Source of the DNA: Cupriavidus pauculus
GTDB lineage: Bacteria; Pseudomonadota; Gammaproteobacteria; Burkholderiales; Burkholderiaceae
Length of the DNA stretch: 64,000 nucleotides
Assembly: GCF_008693385.1 (NCBI RefSeq)
Contig: NZ_CP044065.1
Location: 1,426,001 to 1,490,000, forward strand
Direction of reading: 5' to 3'
The notes beneath the pieces are model-generated. The model was not told the origin of the DNA and did not search any database. It saw only the letters and a list, made by a program, of their open reading frames with translations. The position numbers and the translations under genes are program-made. Shown here piece by piece: positions 25,220-35,320 of the stretch. Positions within the stretch are counted from its first letter, which is position 1, and the number at the start of each line of letters is the position of its first letter.

Positions 25220-27289
25220 TCAAACGGTTGCAGCGGTTTGCACTGCAGAACGCATATAGCCGTCGAATGCCGTGATGAGGTTGCGCACCGCGTGGTCGAG
25301 GTCGTCGGCGGGGGCGTCGAGATCCACGCGCGGCGGACCGCTATCGGCGGCATTCAGCGCACCGAGCATGCTGGCCGCGATGGCGTCGTAGTGATCGGCA
25401 CGCTGCCGGTCGCGCGCGTCGGGTTCGCCGGTGCGCAGCACTTCGATCACGGCCGCCGCGCCGCACACCACGCGCGCCGCGTGAATCAACTCGTGCAGGC
25501 GCTCCAGCCGCGCCGACCGCCAGCGCCCCTCCAGCAGCATGCGTTCACGCGCGGTTTCCAGCCGCGTGCTCGCCATGCCGGCCTCGCGTTGCAGTTGGTC
25601 GAGCTTGGCCGCGTGGCTCGGGCCAAGGCGCGCTACCGCGGCCGCAAATGCCATGTTTGTCGAGATCACCGCCGAGATCGCCTCGGGCAGTCCGTTGCCG
25701 GCGCGCCCCGGCCATAGCAGGAAGCTCGCGGCGACACCGACGCATGCGCCGACGAACTCGTTCGTCAGCCGCGCAAGGATCAACCCCTCGGTAGGGCGGA
25801 TGAAATCCGACAGCAGCATGAACATCGGCGTGAGGAACACGACGAACAGGCCGTAGTTCACGAGCCGCAGCGATACCGTGATGGCCGCCAGCGGCAGGAT
25901 GGCGAGCGTCATCGCCAGCGGCGTGGAGACATGCGTCAGCAGGTAGGCCGCGAGGATCCCGCCGAGAAAGCTGCCGCACGCGCGCTCGACCACGCGTATC
26001 CACGTATTGGCCGAGATCGGCTGCGTGACGACGATCGCGGCGATTGCGCCCCAGTAGGCGAACGTCACGTTGAACGCGGTGCAGATCAGATAAGCCAGCA
26101 CCGACGCGGTAGCCACGCGCAACGCATGACGCCAGACCAGTGCGTCGAGATGAAAGGTTGCCGAGGGAGGGGCCACGGATGGGGTGCCGGGGGACGCCAC
26201 AGTGGGCGCCGCCGTTGCCGCATCGCTTGATACCGGCACGGGCACAGGACCGCGGTCGCCAAGCCGCGCGATGGCCCGCGCGGCAAACGACACCGCGCGC
26301 GCGGCCTGATCGTTGCGGCCCGCCGTCTGCCGCACGAGGGCATGGGCCTGCGCGATCGGCGCGTCGGCCATCGGCATCTCCTGCTGCGCAAGATCGCTCA
26401 GGCTTTGCAGCAGTTGCCGCAGGCTCTGGAGCAGCGACCGCCAGTCGTCGCAAATGGCCACCTCGGGATTGCGCCGCGAATGCCCCAGCGCGATCAGCGC
26501 GGAGAAGACCCGGCCCGCCGCATCGATACCGGGGCCGAGCACGGGGCCCGTGCGCGGGTCATGCGCCGCCAGCGCGCGGCCACGCTCGATCGACATGCGC
26601 ACGCCGCGGCGATAGACGGTATCGAACTCGTCCCAGCCTTCGGTATCCATGCCCGGCCGCGCGTCGAGCGACTCCAGATGGGCCGCCATATCGTCGAGCC
26701 GCGCGAAGATCGTGGCGAGCGTCAGGCAGGCGGACTGCCGGAACGGCAGCGGCCAGAGCACGATGCAGAACAGCATCGTCCATAACGAACCCAGCAGGAA
26801 GTAGCCGCCCTGCGCAAGGGCGCCGGAGAGTTCCGCGGGCGAGGCAATGCCGATGACCACCGCAAGCGAGGCAATGAGGCCTGCCTGCGCGGGCATCGGT
26901 CCCAGCGCGGGCTTGTACGAGCGCGTGAGCCCGCAGAGAAAGACCAGCACGAACAGCGTCGCGAGGCTGACGCCATAACCCCAGTGCGCGAGGTACGCGG
27001 ACGCGGGCAGCACCACGGTACCCAGCGCGGTGAACATGCCCATCGTCCGAAGCCGTTCATCCTTCGGCCCCTGCGGGTCGCACAGGACGTTCCAGAACGC
27101 GGCGACCGCCCCGAATGCAATCTCGGGACGCGCGAGCAGCACGGCCGCGCAAAGCATCGGGGCCATCGCCAGCGCGGTGTGAATGCCTTCCGCCACGGCA
27201 ATGCGCTCGGGCGTCACGGCAAAGACATGCCCCTCCGACCGTAGCGTGCGACGGCTGACCAGGGAAACGAGCTTGCCGATGAGGGCCAT
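25220..27289 (-). CDS. FUSC family membrane transporter (aromatic acid/fusaric acid exporter-like)
   Basis: 689-residue inner-membrane protein with two blocks of membrane segments (about residues 35-190 and 395-535) separated and followed by soluble helical regions. This is the usual duplicated plan of the FUSC/AaeB/YccS families. Segments such as AFGAVAAFWNVLCDPQGPKD and FAYWGAIAAIVVTQPIS are the family's conserved loops. The exported substrate is unknown; relatives export hydroxylated aromatic acids. It is a single gene, with the CoA-transferase gene divergent. Confidence 0.9.
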   Translation of the reverse strand: MALIGKLVSLVSRRTLRSEGHVFAVTPERIAVAEGIHTALAMAPMLCAAVLLARPEIAFGAVAAFWNVLCDPQGPKDERLRTMGMFTALGTVVLPASAYLAHWGYGVSLATLFVLVFLCGLTRSYKPALGPMPAQAGLIASLAVVIGIASPAELSGALAQGGYFLLGSLWTMLFCIVLWPLPFRQSACLTLATIFARLDDMAAHLESLDARPGMDTEGWDEFDTVYRRGVRMSIERGRALAAHDPRTGPVLGPGIDAAGRVFSALIALGHSRRNPEVAICDDWRSLLQSLRQLLQSLSDLAQQEMPMADAPIAQAHALVRQTAGRNDQAARAVSFAARAIARLGDRGPVPVPVSSDAATAAPTVASPGTPSVAPPSATFHLDALVWRHALRVATASVLAYLICTAFNVTFAYWGAIAAIVVTQPISANTWIRVVERACGSFLGGILAAYLLTHVSTPLAMTLAILPLAAITVSLRLVNYGLFVVFLTPMFMLLSDFIRPTEGLILARLTNEFVGACVGVAASFLLWPGRAGNGLPEAISAVISTNMAFAAAVARLGPSHAAKLDQLQREAGMASTRLETARERMLLEGRWRSARLERLHELIHAARVVCGAAAVIEVLRTGEPDARDRQRADHYDAIAASMLGALNAADSGPPRVDLDAPADDLDHAVRNLITAFDGYMRSAVQTAATV

Positions 27290-27520
27290 GGAACCTTTGG
27301 CGTGTCGGGAAGGGGGCGATGTGGCTGTTACCTCATTCTAGATACCTGAAGGATTCCGGCAAGCTCGACCATGGTCGGGGGTGCCCCAGCCCCCGCGCGA
27401 TCCGCCCCAACCATGAAAATCCCGACTGCTTTCCAGTCGTTTATGTCGCCGCCGGAATACATCGCCCTCGCTACACTCAACTCATGCAAAAGGCGCCCCC
27501 GCGCCGCAGAAGGAGACAAG

Positions 27521-29074
27521 ATGTATCGCGATCGGATCCGGCTGGCGAGCCTCCAGGACAAGGTCATGTCGGCGGAACAGGCCGCCGGCCTCATTCAGGA
27601 CGGCATGACCGTCGGCATGAGCGGGTTCACCCGCGCGGGCGACGCCAAGGCCGTGCCATTCGCCCTGGCGCGGCGCGCCGAAACCGACCCGCTGCAGATC
27701 ACGCTGATCACCGGTGCTTCACTGGGCAACGACGTCGACAAGGTGCTCGCGGAAAGCCATGTGCTCGCGCGGCGCCTGCCGTTCCAGTCCGATGCGACCC
27801 TGCGCGAAAAGATCAACAACGGCGAGGTGATGTTTATCGACCAGCATCTGGGAGAAACCGCCGAACTGCTGCGTAGCGGCCAGATCGCCCCGGTGGACGT
27901 CGCCGTGATCGAGGCCTGCGCCATCACGGAGTCGGGCGGCATCGTGCCGACCACCTCGGTTGGCAACTCGGCCAGCTTCGCGATGCAGGCCAGCAAGGTA
28001 ATCGTCGAGATCAATATGAACATGCCGGCCGGCCTCGAAGGCCTGCACGACGTGGCACTGCCCGTGGCGCGGCCTTACCGCCAGCCGATCCCGCTGATCG
28101 CGGTGGAGCAGCGCATCGGCCTGCCGTATATCCCCGTGGATCCGGCAAAGATTGCAGCGATCGTCATCACGCAGCGCGACGACAGCCCGTCGAATGCATC
28201 GGCGCCCGACGACGACACGCGCCACATCGCGCGCCATCTTATCGACCTGCTCGTGAAAGAGGTCGAGGCCGGCCGCCTGCCGTCGTCGCTGCAGCCGTTG
28301 CAGGCCGGTATCGGCACCATCGCCAACGCGGTGTTGCACGGTCTTGCCGATTCGCCGTTCCACGACCTGACGATGTATTCGGAGGTGCTGCAGGACAGCA
28401 CGATCGCGCTGATCGATGCCGGCAAGCTGCGTTTTGCTTCGGCCTCGTCGATGACGCTGTCGGCGCCGGTCTACCAGAAGGTGCTCGGCGATATCGAGCG
28501 GTACAAGTCGCGCATCGTCCTGCGGCCGCAGGAGATCAGCAATCATCCGGAAGTCATTCGCCGGCTTGGGCTGATCACCATCAACACGGCACTCGAATGC
28601 GATATCTACGGCAACGTCAATTCGACGCACGTGGGCGGCACGCATATGATGAACGGCATCGGCGGCTCCGGCGACTTCGCGCGCAATGCGTCGCTGTCCG
28701 TGTTCGTCACCAAATCGGTGGCGAAGGGCGGCAAGATCTCGAGCATCGTGCCGATGGTCTCGCACGTGGACAATGCCGAGCATGACGTCGATATCCTCGT
28801 GACCGAGCACGGGCTGGCGGACCTGCGTGGCCTTGCGCCCCGGGAACGGGCGCGCGCGATCATCGCGAACTGCGTCGATCCCAGCTACCGGGGGCCGTTG
28901 CAGGACTATTTCGATCGGGCCTGCGCGCGAGGCGGCCAGACCCCGCACTTGCTGGAAGAAGCCTTTGCGATGCATCTGCGGTATCGGGATACGGGCACGA
29001 TGCTGCCGGCACCGGCGGTCGTACCCGTACGCGACGCCGCGTTGCTGACAGCCGTGGAACCGCTCGCGGCCTGA
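27521..29074 (+). CDS. Acetyl-CoA hydrolase/CoA-transferase (Ach1/Cat1 family)
   Basis: Moves CoA between acetate or propionate and succinate. 517 residues from the ATG at 27521, which has AAGGAGA six bases upstream; the longer upstream frame is not supported. Seen: the N-terminal GMTVGMSGFTRAGDAK, the glycine-rich GIGTIANAVL, and the MMNGIGGSGDFARNA block that defines the family. Length fits the ScpC/Cat1 type. A LysR gene converges on it. Confidence 0.93.
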   Translation: MYRDRIRLASLQDKVMSAEQAAGLIQDGMTVGMSGFTRAGDAKAVPFALARRAETDPLQITLITGASLGNDVDKVLAESHVLARRLPFQSDATLREKINNGEVMFIDQHLGETAELLRSGQIAPVDVAVIEACAITESGGIVPTTSVGNSASFAMQASKVIVEINMNMPAGLEGLHDVALPVARPYRQPIPLIAVEQRIGLPYIPVDPAKIAAIVITQRDDSPSNASAPDDDTRHIARHLIDLLVKEVEAGRLPSSLQPLQAGIGTIANAVLHGLADSPFHDLTMYSEVLQDSTIALIDAGKLRFASASSMTLSAPVYQKVLGDIERYKSRIVLRPQEISNHPEVIRRLGLITINTALECDIYGNVNSTHVGGTHMMNGIGGSGDFARNASLSVFVTKSVAKGGKISSIVPMVSHVDNAEHDVDILVTEHGLADLRGLAPRERARAIIANCVDPSYRGPLQDYFDRACARGGQTPHLLEEAFAMHLRYRDTGTMLPAPAVVPVRDAALLTAVEPLAA

Positions 29075-29104
29075 CGCTGTCCTCGCTGGGCCACGGCGGG
29101 GGGC

Positions 29105-30010
29105 CTACTTTTTCGGCGCGGGTCCCATGACTTCCTTGCAGACCTCCAGCCACGCCCTGGCCGCATGCGACAGGTAGCGGCCGGGCGACCAGATATGGGC
29201 CATCGCCCAGTCCACGTTCGGTTCGATCAGGCGCGCAACGGCGAGCCCGTCGCGCGACTCCAGCCGCGCCAGCAGGGGTTCGGGCAGGAATGTCGTGCCC
29301 AGACCGGCGGCCGCCATGGACGCAAGGAAGTCCCAGTGGCCGCTCTGCGCCACCACGCGCGGCTCGATGCGCGCCTCCAGAAACGCCTGCCGTAGCATGC
29401 GCGTCAGCGAGAACGCGTCGGTCAGCAGCACCAGCGGCTCCTCGCTCAGTGCCTGCAGCCGCACGGTGCGGCCCCTGGCCCATGCCGCTTCGCGCGGTCC
29501 CACGGCCCAGATCGGGTACTTGGCGAACTGCCGCGTCTCCAGCGCCAGTCCGCTGTCGCCGGGCAGCACCGTCGCCCCGACCTCGATCTCGCCGCTGGCG
29601 ACGCGTTGCTCGATCACTTGCCCGCCATGTTCGGCCAGCGTGAGTTGCAGATTCGGATAGCGCTTGCGGAACGTACTGACAGCGGGCGAGAAGAACAGAT
29701 TGACCATCGGCGGAATGCCCACCTCGAGCTGGCCACGGCCCAGCGACGAAAGGTCGGCCACTTCCAGCGTCAGCCGATGCACCACGCCCAGCGCTTCCTG
29801 ACCCCGGTCGTAGACGACCTTGCCCACATCGGTCAGCCGCACGGACTTGCCTTCGCGGATCAGCAGCGGCTGCCCGACCTCGTCCTCCAGTTGCCGGACC
29901 ATCTTGCTGATGGTGGACTGGGTGACATAGAGCGAGGAAGCCGCCTGCGTAAAGCTCTTGAGGCGCGCGGTCTCGACGAAATAGCGCAGCGCGCGGATGT
30001 CGATGGGCAT
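29105..30010 (-). CDS. LysR-family regulator, divergent from FUSC exporter
   Basis: 301 residues. A helix-turn-helix (LRYFVETARLKSFTQAASSL, VTQSTISKMVRQLEDEVG) and a LysR effector domain. It is divergent from the FUSC gene at 30136 across 125 bases, like the aaeR-aaeB arrangement, so it probably controls that exporter in response to an aromatic acid. It is convergent with the CoA-transferase gene. Confidence 0.92.
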   Translation of the reverse strand: MPIDIRALRYFVETARLKSFTQAASSLYVTQSTISKMVRQLEDEVGQPLLIREGKSVRLTDVGKVVYDRGQEALGVVHRLTLEVADLSSLGRGQLEVGIPPMVNLFFSPAVSTFRKRYPNLQLTLAEHGGQVIEQRVASGEIEVGATVLPGDSGLALETRQFAKYPIWAVGPREAAWARGRTVRLQALSEEPLVLLTDAFSLTRMLRQAFLEARIEPRVVAQSGHWDFLASMAAAGLGTTFLPEPLLARLESRDGLAVARLIEPNVDWAMAHIWSPGRYLSHAARAWLEVCKEVMGPAPKK

Positions 30011-30135
30011 GGTGGTTCTATGAAAATTTCGACTGGATCGCCGAATCTTAAATCATGCCGGGAATGTCCGCACGGCAACTACACTTCCCATCTCGACCCC
30101 CGCAATCGCGCCGGACCGCCGGCGCGTGACTCGTT

Positions 30136-32028
30136 ATGGCGCACTGGCCAAATGCCCGACAGTGGCTGTTCTCGCTGAAGGCATTCGTGGCCGCGATGCT
30201 GGCCCTCTACATCGCGCTTTACTTCGGTCTGCCTCGCCCGCATTGGGCCATGGCCACCGTCTACTTCGTCGCGAATCCGCTCACGGGCGCAACGCGGTCG
30301 AAGGCCGCCTACCGCGTGGCCGGCACCGTGCTCGGCGCGGCGGCGGCGGTGATCACCGTACCGCAGCTCGTCAATATGCCGATCGTGCTGACGGGCGCGA
30401 TCGGGCTATGGATCGTGCTGCTGGTCTATCTGTCGCTGCTGCAGCGATCGCCGCGCAGCTACGTCTTTCTGCTGGCCGCCTATACGCTGCCCATCGTCGC
30501 GCTGCCGACCGTCATGCATCCGGCAGACATCTTCGACGTGGCGGTCTCGCGCGTCGAGGAAATCGTCATCGGTATCGTGTGCGCGTCGCTGGTGGGGGCT
30601 ATCGTCTTTCCCGCGCGCGTGGCGCCGGCGCTGCGGGCGCGCGCGCAGCAGTGGCTCGACGATGCGAACGCATGGGCACGCGATATCGCCGCGGGAAAGC
30701 CCGGCGCGGTCGCCAGCCGGCACCGGCTGGCGACGGACATGCTCGCACTCGACCATATGATCGAACAGCTGTCGTTCGATACGGAGAGCCGGGAGACGGT
30801 GGCCCGCGCACGTGCGCTGCGCGCGCGCATGTCCAGCGTCATGCCCATCCTGTCCGGGCTGGAGAGCGTACTGCATGCCATGCGCGACGATGCACCGGCC
30901 CGGCTGCCACGCGCCGCGCTCGAGACGGCCGCGGCGGGCCTGCGGGCACGGCTGGACGCCCTGATGGCCAGTTGCACGATGTTGCAGCAGGGGATCGGTG
31001 ACCGCGGCGTCCGGGGTGCAGAGACGCCCGTCCGTCCGCTTGCGGCCGGCGGGCGGGACGCCGCCGCGGACCTGCACCACGATCACGCCATGCTGCTGTT
31101 CAACGCCATGTCGGCCGGGCTGGCCGTTTTCTGCGCCGGCATGCTGTGGATACTTTCCGGCTGGGAAGAGGGTGGGGGACCGGTGGCGCTGTCGTCCATC
31201 GCCTGCTGCTTCTTCGCGACCGTCCACGAGCCGCGACCCGTGGCCCGTCTGTTCGTTCGCTGGGGCGCGGTCTGCGCGGCCATCTCCCTGTTCTATCTGT
31301 TCGTGGTGCTGCCTTGCGCCGAAACGTTCGAGACGCTGGCCGGCATGCTGGCCATGCCTTACGTGGCCCTGGGCGCCCTGATCGCACGTCCGGGCTACAA
31401 CGTGGTGGCGATGCTCCTGGCCATCACGACGGCATCGTTCACCAACGTGCAGAGCGTCCATGACGCCAACTTTCTTGGCCTGTTCAACACATATCTCGCG
31501 AACGCGGCGGCCCTGCTGTTTGCGCCGCTGTGGGCCATCCTCGTGCGCCCGTTCGGCGCGCAGGTCGTGGCGCGCCGGCTGATCGGCGCCAGCTGGCGCG
31601 ATCTCGCGCGCGCGGCCACATGGCATGCCGCCGACAGAGGGCTTCCCGACGAACGCTCCCGGCTGGGCGCGCGCATGCTCGACCGGCTGGGGCAATTGAT
31701 GCCGCGCCTTGGCGCGACCCGCGGACGGATCGCATCGGATGGGTTCGCCGAACTGCAGATCGGCTATTGCACCGTGGCCCTGCAGCGTGCGATGCCTTCG
31801 CTGACGGGCCCGCTGCGCCGGTCGGTGCGGCGCGTGCTCAGCATTGTCGCGCGCCATTTTCGCGCGCAGTCCCAAACGGGCGACGCTGCGCCCGTCCCGC
31901 CGGAACTCGAGACATGGATCCGCGCGGCGATTGCCGAGGCATCGCTGCTCGGCGATCGGGACCTGGCACTGCGGGTCGAGAGCGCGCTCGTGGTGCTGAG
32001 CCTGACATTGTCGACCTCGCGAGCCTGA
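30136..32028 (+). CDS. FUSC family exporter (AaeB/YccS-like)
   Basis: 630-residue inner-membrane transporter with N-terminal membrane block (LYFGLPRPHWAMATVYFVAN, typical of AaeB-type proteins), a soluble middle (about residues 165-320) and a second membrane block (about 320-475). It is a paralogue of the FUSC gene at 25220 but clearly different in sequence. The divergent LysR gene suggests effector-induced export of an aromatic acid. Confidence 0.9.
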   Translation: MAHWPNARQWLFSLKAFVAAMLALYIALYFGLPRPHWAMATVYFVANPLTGATRSKAAYRVAGTVLGAAAAVITVPQLVNMPIVLTGAIGLWIVLLVYLSLLQRSPRSYVFLLAAYTLPIVALPTVMHPADIFDVAVSRVEEIVIGIVCASLVGAIVFPARVAPALRARAQQWLDDANAWARDIAAGKPGAVASRHRLATDMLALDHMIEQLSFDTESRETVARARALRARMSSVMPILSGLESVLHAMRDDAPARLPRAALETAAAGLRARLDALMASCTMLQQGIGDRGVRGAETPVRPLAAGGRDAAADLHHDHAMLLFNAMSAGLAVFCAGMLWILSGWEEGGGPVALSSIACCFFATVHEPRPVARLFVRWGAVCAAISLFYLFVVLPCAETFETLAGMLAMPYVALGALIARPGYNVVAMLLAITTASFTNVQSVHDANFLGLFNTYLANAAALLFAPLWAILVRPFGAQVVARRLIGASWRDLARAATWHAADRGLPDERSRLGARMLDRLGQLMPRLGATRGRIASDGFAELQIGYCTVALQRAMPSLTGPLRRSVRRVLSIVARHFRAQSQTGDAAPVPPELETWIRAAIAEASLLGDRDLALRVESALVVLSLTLSTSRA

Positions 32029-32181
32029 CCTGCGAACCAGCCTAGCGCGCGAACCTTACGCCAGCGTTAATTGCGCCGCGCAAGCGATGCCGGAGAGCGC
32101 GCCGCGTCGCATGGGCGCGACCTCGCCGGCCGCCGGGGTAGCGTCCGGCATCCCATTGCGCATATGCTCAAGCCATATGCA

Positions 32182-32793
32182 ATGGCGGAGGAGGATATGG
32201 GGTTGCGGGTCTCCGGGATGGCTGGCGTCGGGCGCGGGCCGTTTTCATTGAGCGTGGCGCGCGGGCAGTGCGTCGTGTTGAGCGGGCCGTCCGGATCGGG
32301 CAAGAGTCTGCTGCTGAGAATGATTGCCGATCTCGATCCGAACGAGGGCGACGTCGCGCTCGACGACACGCAGCGATCGGCGGTCAGTGCGCCGGAATGG
32401 CGGCGGCGCGTCGTCTATGTGCCCGCCGAGTCCGGCTGGTGGGAGGACGAGGTGGGCGCGCATATGTCGGATATCGCGGCTGCCAGCGCCTTGCTTGCCC
32501 CCCTTTGCCTGCCGCCCGCGATCCTGTCATCGCCGGTCAGCCGCGTCTCCACCGGCGAGAAGCAGCGGCTCGCACTGATCCGCGCGCTGGTGCGCCGGCC
32601 GGACATCCTGTTGCTCGACGAGCCGACCTCGGGCCTGGATCAGGCGTCCACGCGGGCCGTCGAAACCGTGCTGCGGGAGCGGCTGGAAGAGGGCGTGGGC
32701 ATCCTGATGGTGTCGCACCACGACGAGCAGGCCGCCAGAATGGGCACCGCGCACTATCGGATGGGCCCGCACGGACTGGAGAACGGACGATGA
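32182..32793 (+). CDS. fetA: ABC transporter ATP-binding protein FetA
   Basis: ATPase of the FetAB transporter, which in relatives exports iron and protects against peroxide stress. Seen: Walker A GPSGSGKS, the signature block VSTGEKQRLALIRAL and Walker B DILLLDEPTSGLD, in a compact protein of about 203 residues, as is usual for FetA. Several ATGs are possible (32164, 32182, 32197); 32182 keeps the family's N-terminal length. The stop overlaps fetB as ATGA. Confidence 0.87.
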   Translation: MAEEDMGLRVSGMAGVGRGPFSLSVARGQCVVLSGPSGSGKSLLLRMIADLDPNEGDVALDDTQRSAVSAPEWRRRVVYVPAESGWWEDEVGAHMSDIAAASALLAPLCLPPAILSSPVSRVSTGEKQRLALIRALVRRPDILLLDEPTSGLDQASTRAVETVLRERLEEGVGILMVSHHDEQAARMGTAHYRMGPHGLENGR

Positions 32794-33599
32794 CCGGCAC
32801 CATCGCGCCCGACCCGCTCTCCGCGATGGACCTGGTTCTCGCCAGCGGGTTCGTGCTGGCCAGCGCCGGAGCGTCGCTGCTGCTGTCCCTTGGCGTCCAT
32901 CGCACGCTGATGTGGTCGGCCATCCGCATGGTCGCGCAGTTGCTGGTCGTGGGTTTTCTGCTGCGGATCGTGTTCGGGCTGGCATCGCCGTGGGTCACTG
33001 CGCTGACCGTGGCCGCGATGATCGCGGCGGCCGCGCGCGAAGTCGGCGCGCGGCAGGAGCGTCGGTTGTCCGGGCCGATCCATATCGCCATCGGCGCGGC
33101 CTCGGTGTTCCTGCCCACGGTCGTGGTCACGGTGCTGGCCCTGACGACCGCGCTGCAGCCCACGCCGTGGTACGACCCGCGTCACGCGATTCCGCTGGCC
33201 GGCATCGTGCTGGGCAATGTCATGAACGCCGCGAGCCTGACGCTTGGCGCCACGTTCAACGCGGTCTGGCATCAGCGCGCGGCCATCGAGGCAAGGCTGG
33301 CGCTCGGCGACGACCGGTTCACGGCCCTGCGGGGCGTGGTGAAGCAGGGTGTGAGGACGGGACTGATGCCGACGCTGAACACGATGGCCGCGGCCGGCAT
33401 CATCACGATGCCCGGCATCATGACCGGTCAGATCCTGGCGGGCATGGATCCCATCGCGGCCGCCCAGTATCAGATCCTGCTGATGTTCCTGCTGGCCGGC
33501 GGCAGCATGCTCGGCGTTACCGTGGCGGCGCTCCTTGCGGTGGCGCGGCTGACCGACGAGCGGCATCGGCTGCGGCTCGACCGGCTGGTCCGCCGGTGA
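32790..33599 (+). CDS. fetB: ABC transporter permease FetB
   Basis: Inner-membrane permease of 269 residues with about seven membrane segments and the family's HAIPLAGIVLGNVMNAASL and MPTLNTMAAAGIITMPGIMTGQIL stretches, typical of the YbbM/FetB family. It overlaps fetA by four bases. With the siderophore cassette at the window start, it is the second metal-related gene set here, but there is no visible shared regulation. Confidence 0.92.
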   Translation: MTGTIAPDPLSAMDLVLASGFVLASAGASLLLSLGVHRTLMWSAIRMVAQLLVVGFLLRIVFGLASPWVTALTVAAMIAAAAREVGARQERRLSGPIHIAIGAASVFLPTVVVTVLALTTALQPTPWYDPRHAIPLAGIVLGNVMNAASLTLGATFNAVWHQRAAIEARLALGDDRFTALRGVVKQGVRTGLMPTLNTMAAAGIITMPGIMTGQILAGMDPIAAAQYQILLMFLLAGGSMLGVTVAALLAVARLTDERHRLRLDRLVRR

Positions 33600-33622
33600 G
33601 ACGGACCGGCCGGATTCATCAT

Positions 33623-34567
33623 TCAGCGCGCCCAGGATTCCAGCAGCGCTTCCTCGAATGCCATCTGGCCGGCGGTATCGAATAGCGCATCGATCGTCGG
33701 CGACATGGCGGGGCTCTCCGCCGTCGACGCGGAAGCTGGCTGCAATGCCTCCTGCAGCGTGCCAAGCGACTGCCCCATGCCGCGCATGGCGGCCAGTGGA
33801 AGCAGGGTAGTGAGGCTGGCGCGCCGCACGCCAATCTCGCGCATGCGTTCGAGCGTGAGATGGCCGGCCGATGCCGCGGGCTGCAGGCCGGTACCGGCGC
33901 TCAGCGTCACCGGAATCCGCAGTGCGCGCACGAGTGCCGCGACATCGGCCTCGCATGTCGCGCTCACCGGTCCGATCGGCAACAGCATGTCGGCGCCCGC
34001 ATCCTGATACGCACGGGCCCGCGCGATGATCTGCCCGATCGGCTCCACGCCGAACGCGTCGGTGCGGGCAATGATCATGAAGTTGTCGTCGACGCGCGCC
34101 CGCACGGCCGCCGCCAGTTTGGCGACCATCTCGCCGACGGGCACGACCTCCTTGCGGCGCGTGCTGCCCCACCGGCGCGGCACGACCTGATCTTCGATAT
34201 TGAGTCCGGCGGCGCCCGCATCCTCGAACAACTCCACCGCGTGGTGCACACCGCGTGGATTCCCGTAGCCGGCATCGCCGTCGGCCGTGATGGGGATGCG
34301 GGCATGTCGGGTCAGGCGCCGGCAATGCTCCACGCATTCGGTCAGCGTCAGCAGGCCGATGTCCGGAACGCCGAGCAAACTGTAGGAGAGCATGGCCCCG
34401 CTGATGCAAGCGCTGTCGAAGCCCGCCTGTTCGGCCAGCCGCAGGCTGAACATGTCGTGCACGGCCGGCGCGACGACGAACGGGGTGTCCGTCAGCAGGC
34501 GCCGCAGGGCAGCGTTCTTCTGTTGCCGCATGGATGGACGCATAGAGGGCGCGATATCGATTGCCAT
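33623..34567 (-). CDS. Isocitrate lyase/PEP mutase family protein
   Basis: Carbon-carbon lyase of 314 residues. Seen: the metal-site block ITADGDAGYGNPR and NIEDQVVPRRWG, and a FVVAPAVHDMFSLRLAEQAG start, all typical of the oxaloacetate decarboxylase/methylisocitrate-lyase-like branch. The canonical KKCGH active loop of true isocitrate lyase is absent. The ATG at 34567 lies 19 bases after the HpcH-type gene stop. It is the last gene of a leftward carboxylate operon. Exact substrate unknown. Confidence 0.9.
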   Translation of the reverse strand: MAIDIAPSMRPSMRQQKNAALRRLLTDTPFVVAPAVHDMFSLRLAEQAGFDSACISGAMLSYSLLGVPDIGLLTLTECVEHCRRLTRHARIPITADGDAGYGNPRGVHHAVELFEDAGAAGLNIEDQVVPRRWGSTRRKEVVPVGEMVAKLAAAVRARVDDNFMIIARTDAFGVEPIGQIIARARAYQDAGADMLLPIGPVSATCEADVAALVRALRIPVTLSAGTGLQPAASAGHLTLERMREIGVRRASLTTLLPLAAMRGMGQSLGTLQEALQPASASTAESPAMSPTIDALFDTAGQMAFEEALLESWAR

Positions 34568-34586
34568 AGAAGTATCCGTGAATGAA

Positions 34587-35318
34587 TCAGCGTTCCGCGG
34601 GCCCATAGACCGCATTGACGGTCGCCACCTGCGCAGCCGTGAGGCACGTGGCGACGCGGAAGCCGAACTCGCGCGAGCGCGCCACCATCGCGGCAAATGC
34701 GTCCGGTCCGGACTTGTCGGCCACGCTCGCCAGAAAGCCTATCGGGGTCACGCCGCCGGCAAACGCCGCATAGATCAGTTGCTGCTTGAGCGGCAGCAGC
34801 GTCTCCGCGCTCGCGCGGAAGCCGCACTCCCGGGCAATATCCTCGCCGCCCAGTCCCACTGCGCGCAGCCGGCCGCCAGCCTGGCAGATTTCGGCCATGC
34901 GCTGCGTGGCGGCAGCCGTCTCGATCAGTGCGATCAGCTTGATACGGCCGTGCGGCAACCCGCGCGCGTCTTCGAGTTCGCCGACCAGTTCGTCCAGCAG
35001 CGTCAGATGATCGGCCCCCATGACCTTCGTGACCATGATGGCGTCCACCGCTTCCAGCACAGCGCAGCGCAGGTCCGCAACGGCCTGCTCGAGCGACCGA
35101 TTGATGCGGACCACGACGCCCATACCGTGCTCGCGCAGCGTCGCTGCGCTGTTCGTCAGCGCATCGCGCGCAGCGGGCTTGGACGCGTCCGGAACGAAAT
35201 CCTCGAGATCGAGAACGACGGCATGCGCGTCACTGCCGAGGGCGGCGCGCAACCGTTCCGCGTCGTGCGCGGGCACGTAAAGCATCGACTGCCACGGGAA
35301 CTGCCGGATCTCTGCCAT
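34587..35318 (-). CDS. HpcH/HpaI aldolase or citrate-lyase-beta-like protein
   Basis: 243-residue TIM-barrel lyase. Seen: SMLYVPAHDAERL, VLDLEDFVP (metal-binding Glu/Asp), ALIETAAA and VGLGGEDIAREC, the CitE family pattern. Two bases separate its ATG from the Bug gene stop. It is shorter than CitE from citrate lyase and more like the stand-alone CitE-like acyl-CoA lyases. With the PEP-mutase-like gene it would cleave a dicarboxylic intermediate. Confidence 0.9.
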   Translation of the reverse strand: MAEIRQFPWQSMLYVPAHDAERLRAALGSDAHAVVLDLEDFVPDASKPAARDALTNSAATLREHGMGVVVRINRSLEQAVADLRCAVLEAVDAIMVTKVMGADHLTLLDELVGELEDARGLPHGRIKLIALIETAAATQRMAEICQAGGRLRAVGLGGEDIARECGFRASAETLLPLKQQLIYAAFAGGVTPIGFLASVADKSGPDAFAAMVARSREFGFRVATCLTAAQVATVNAVYGPAER

Positions 35319-35320
35319 GC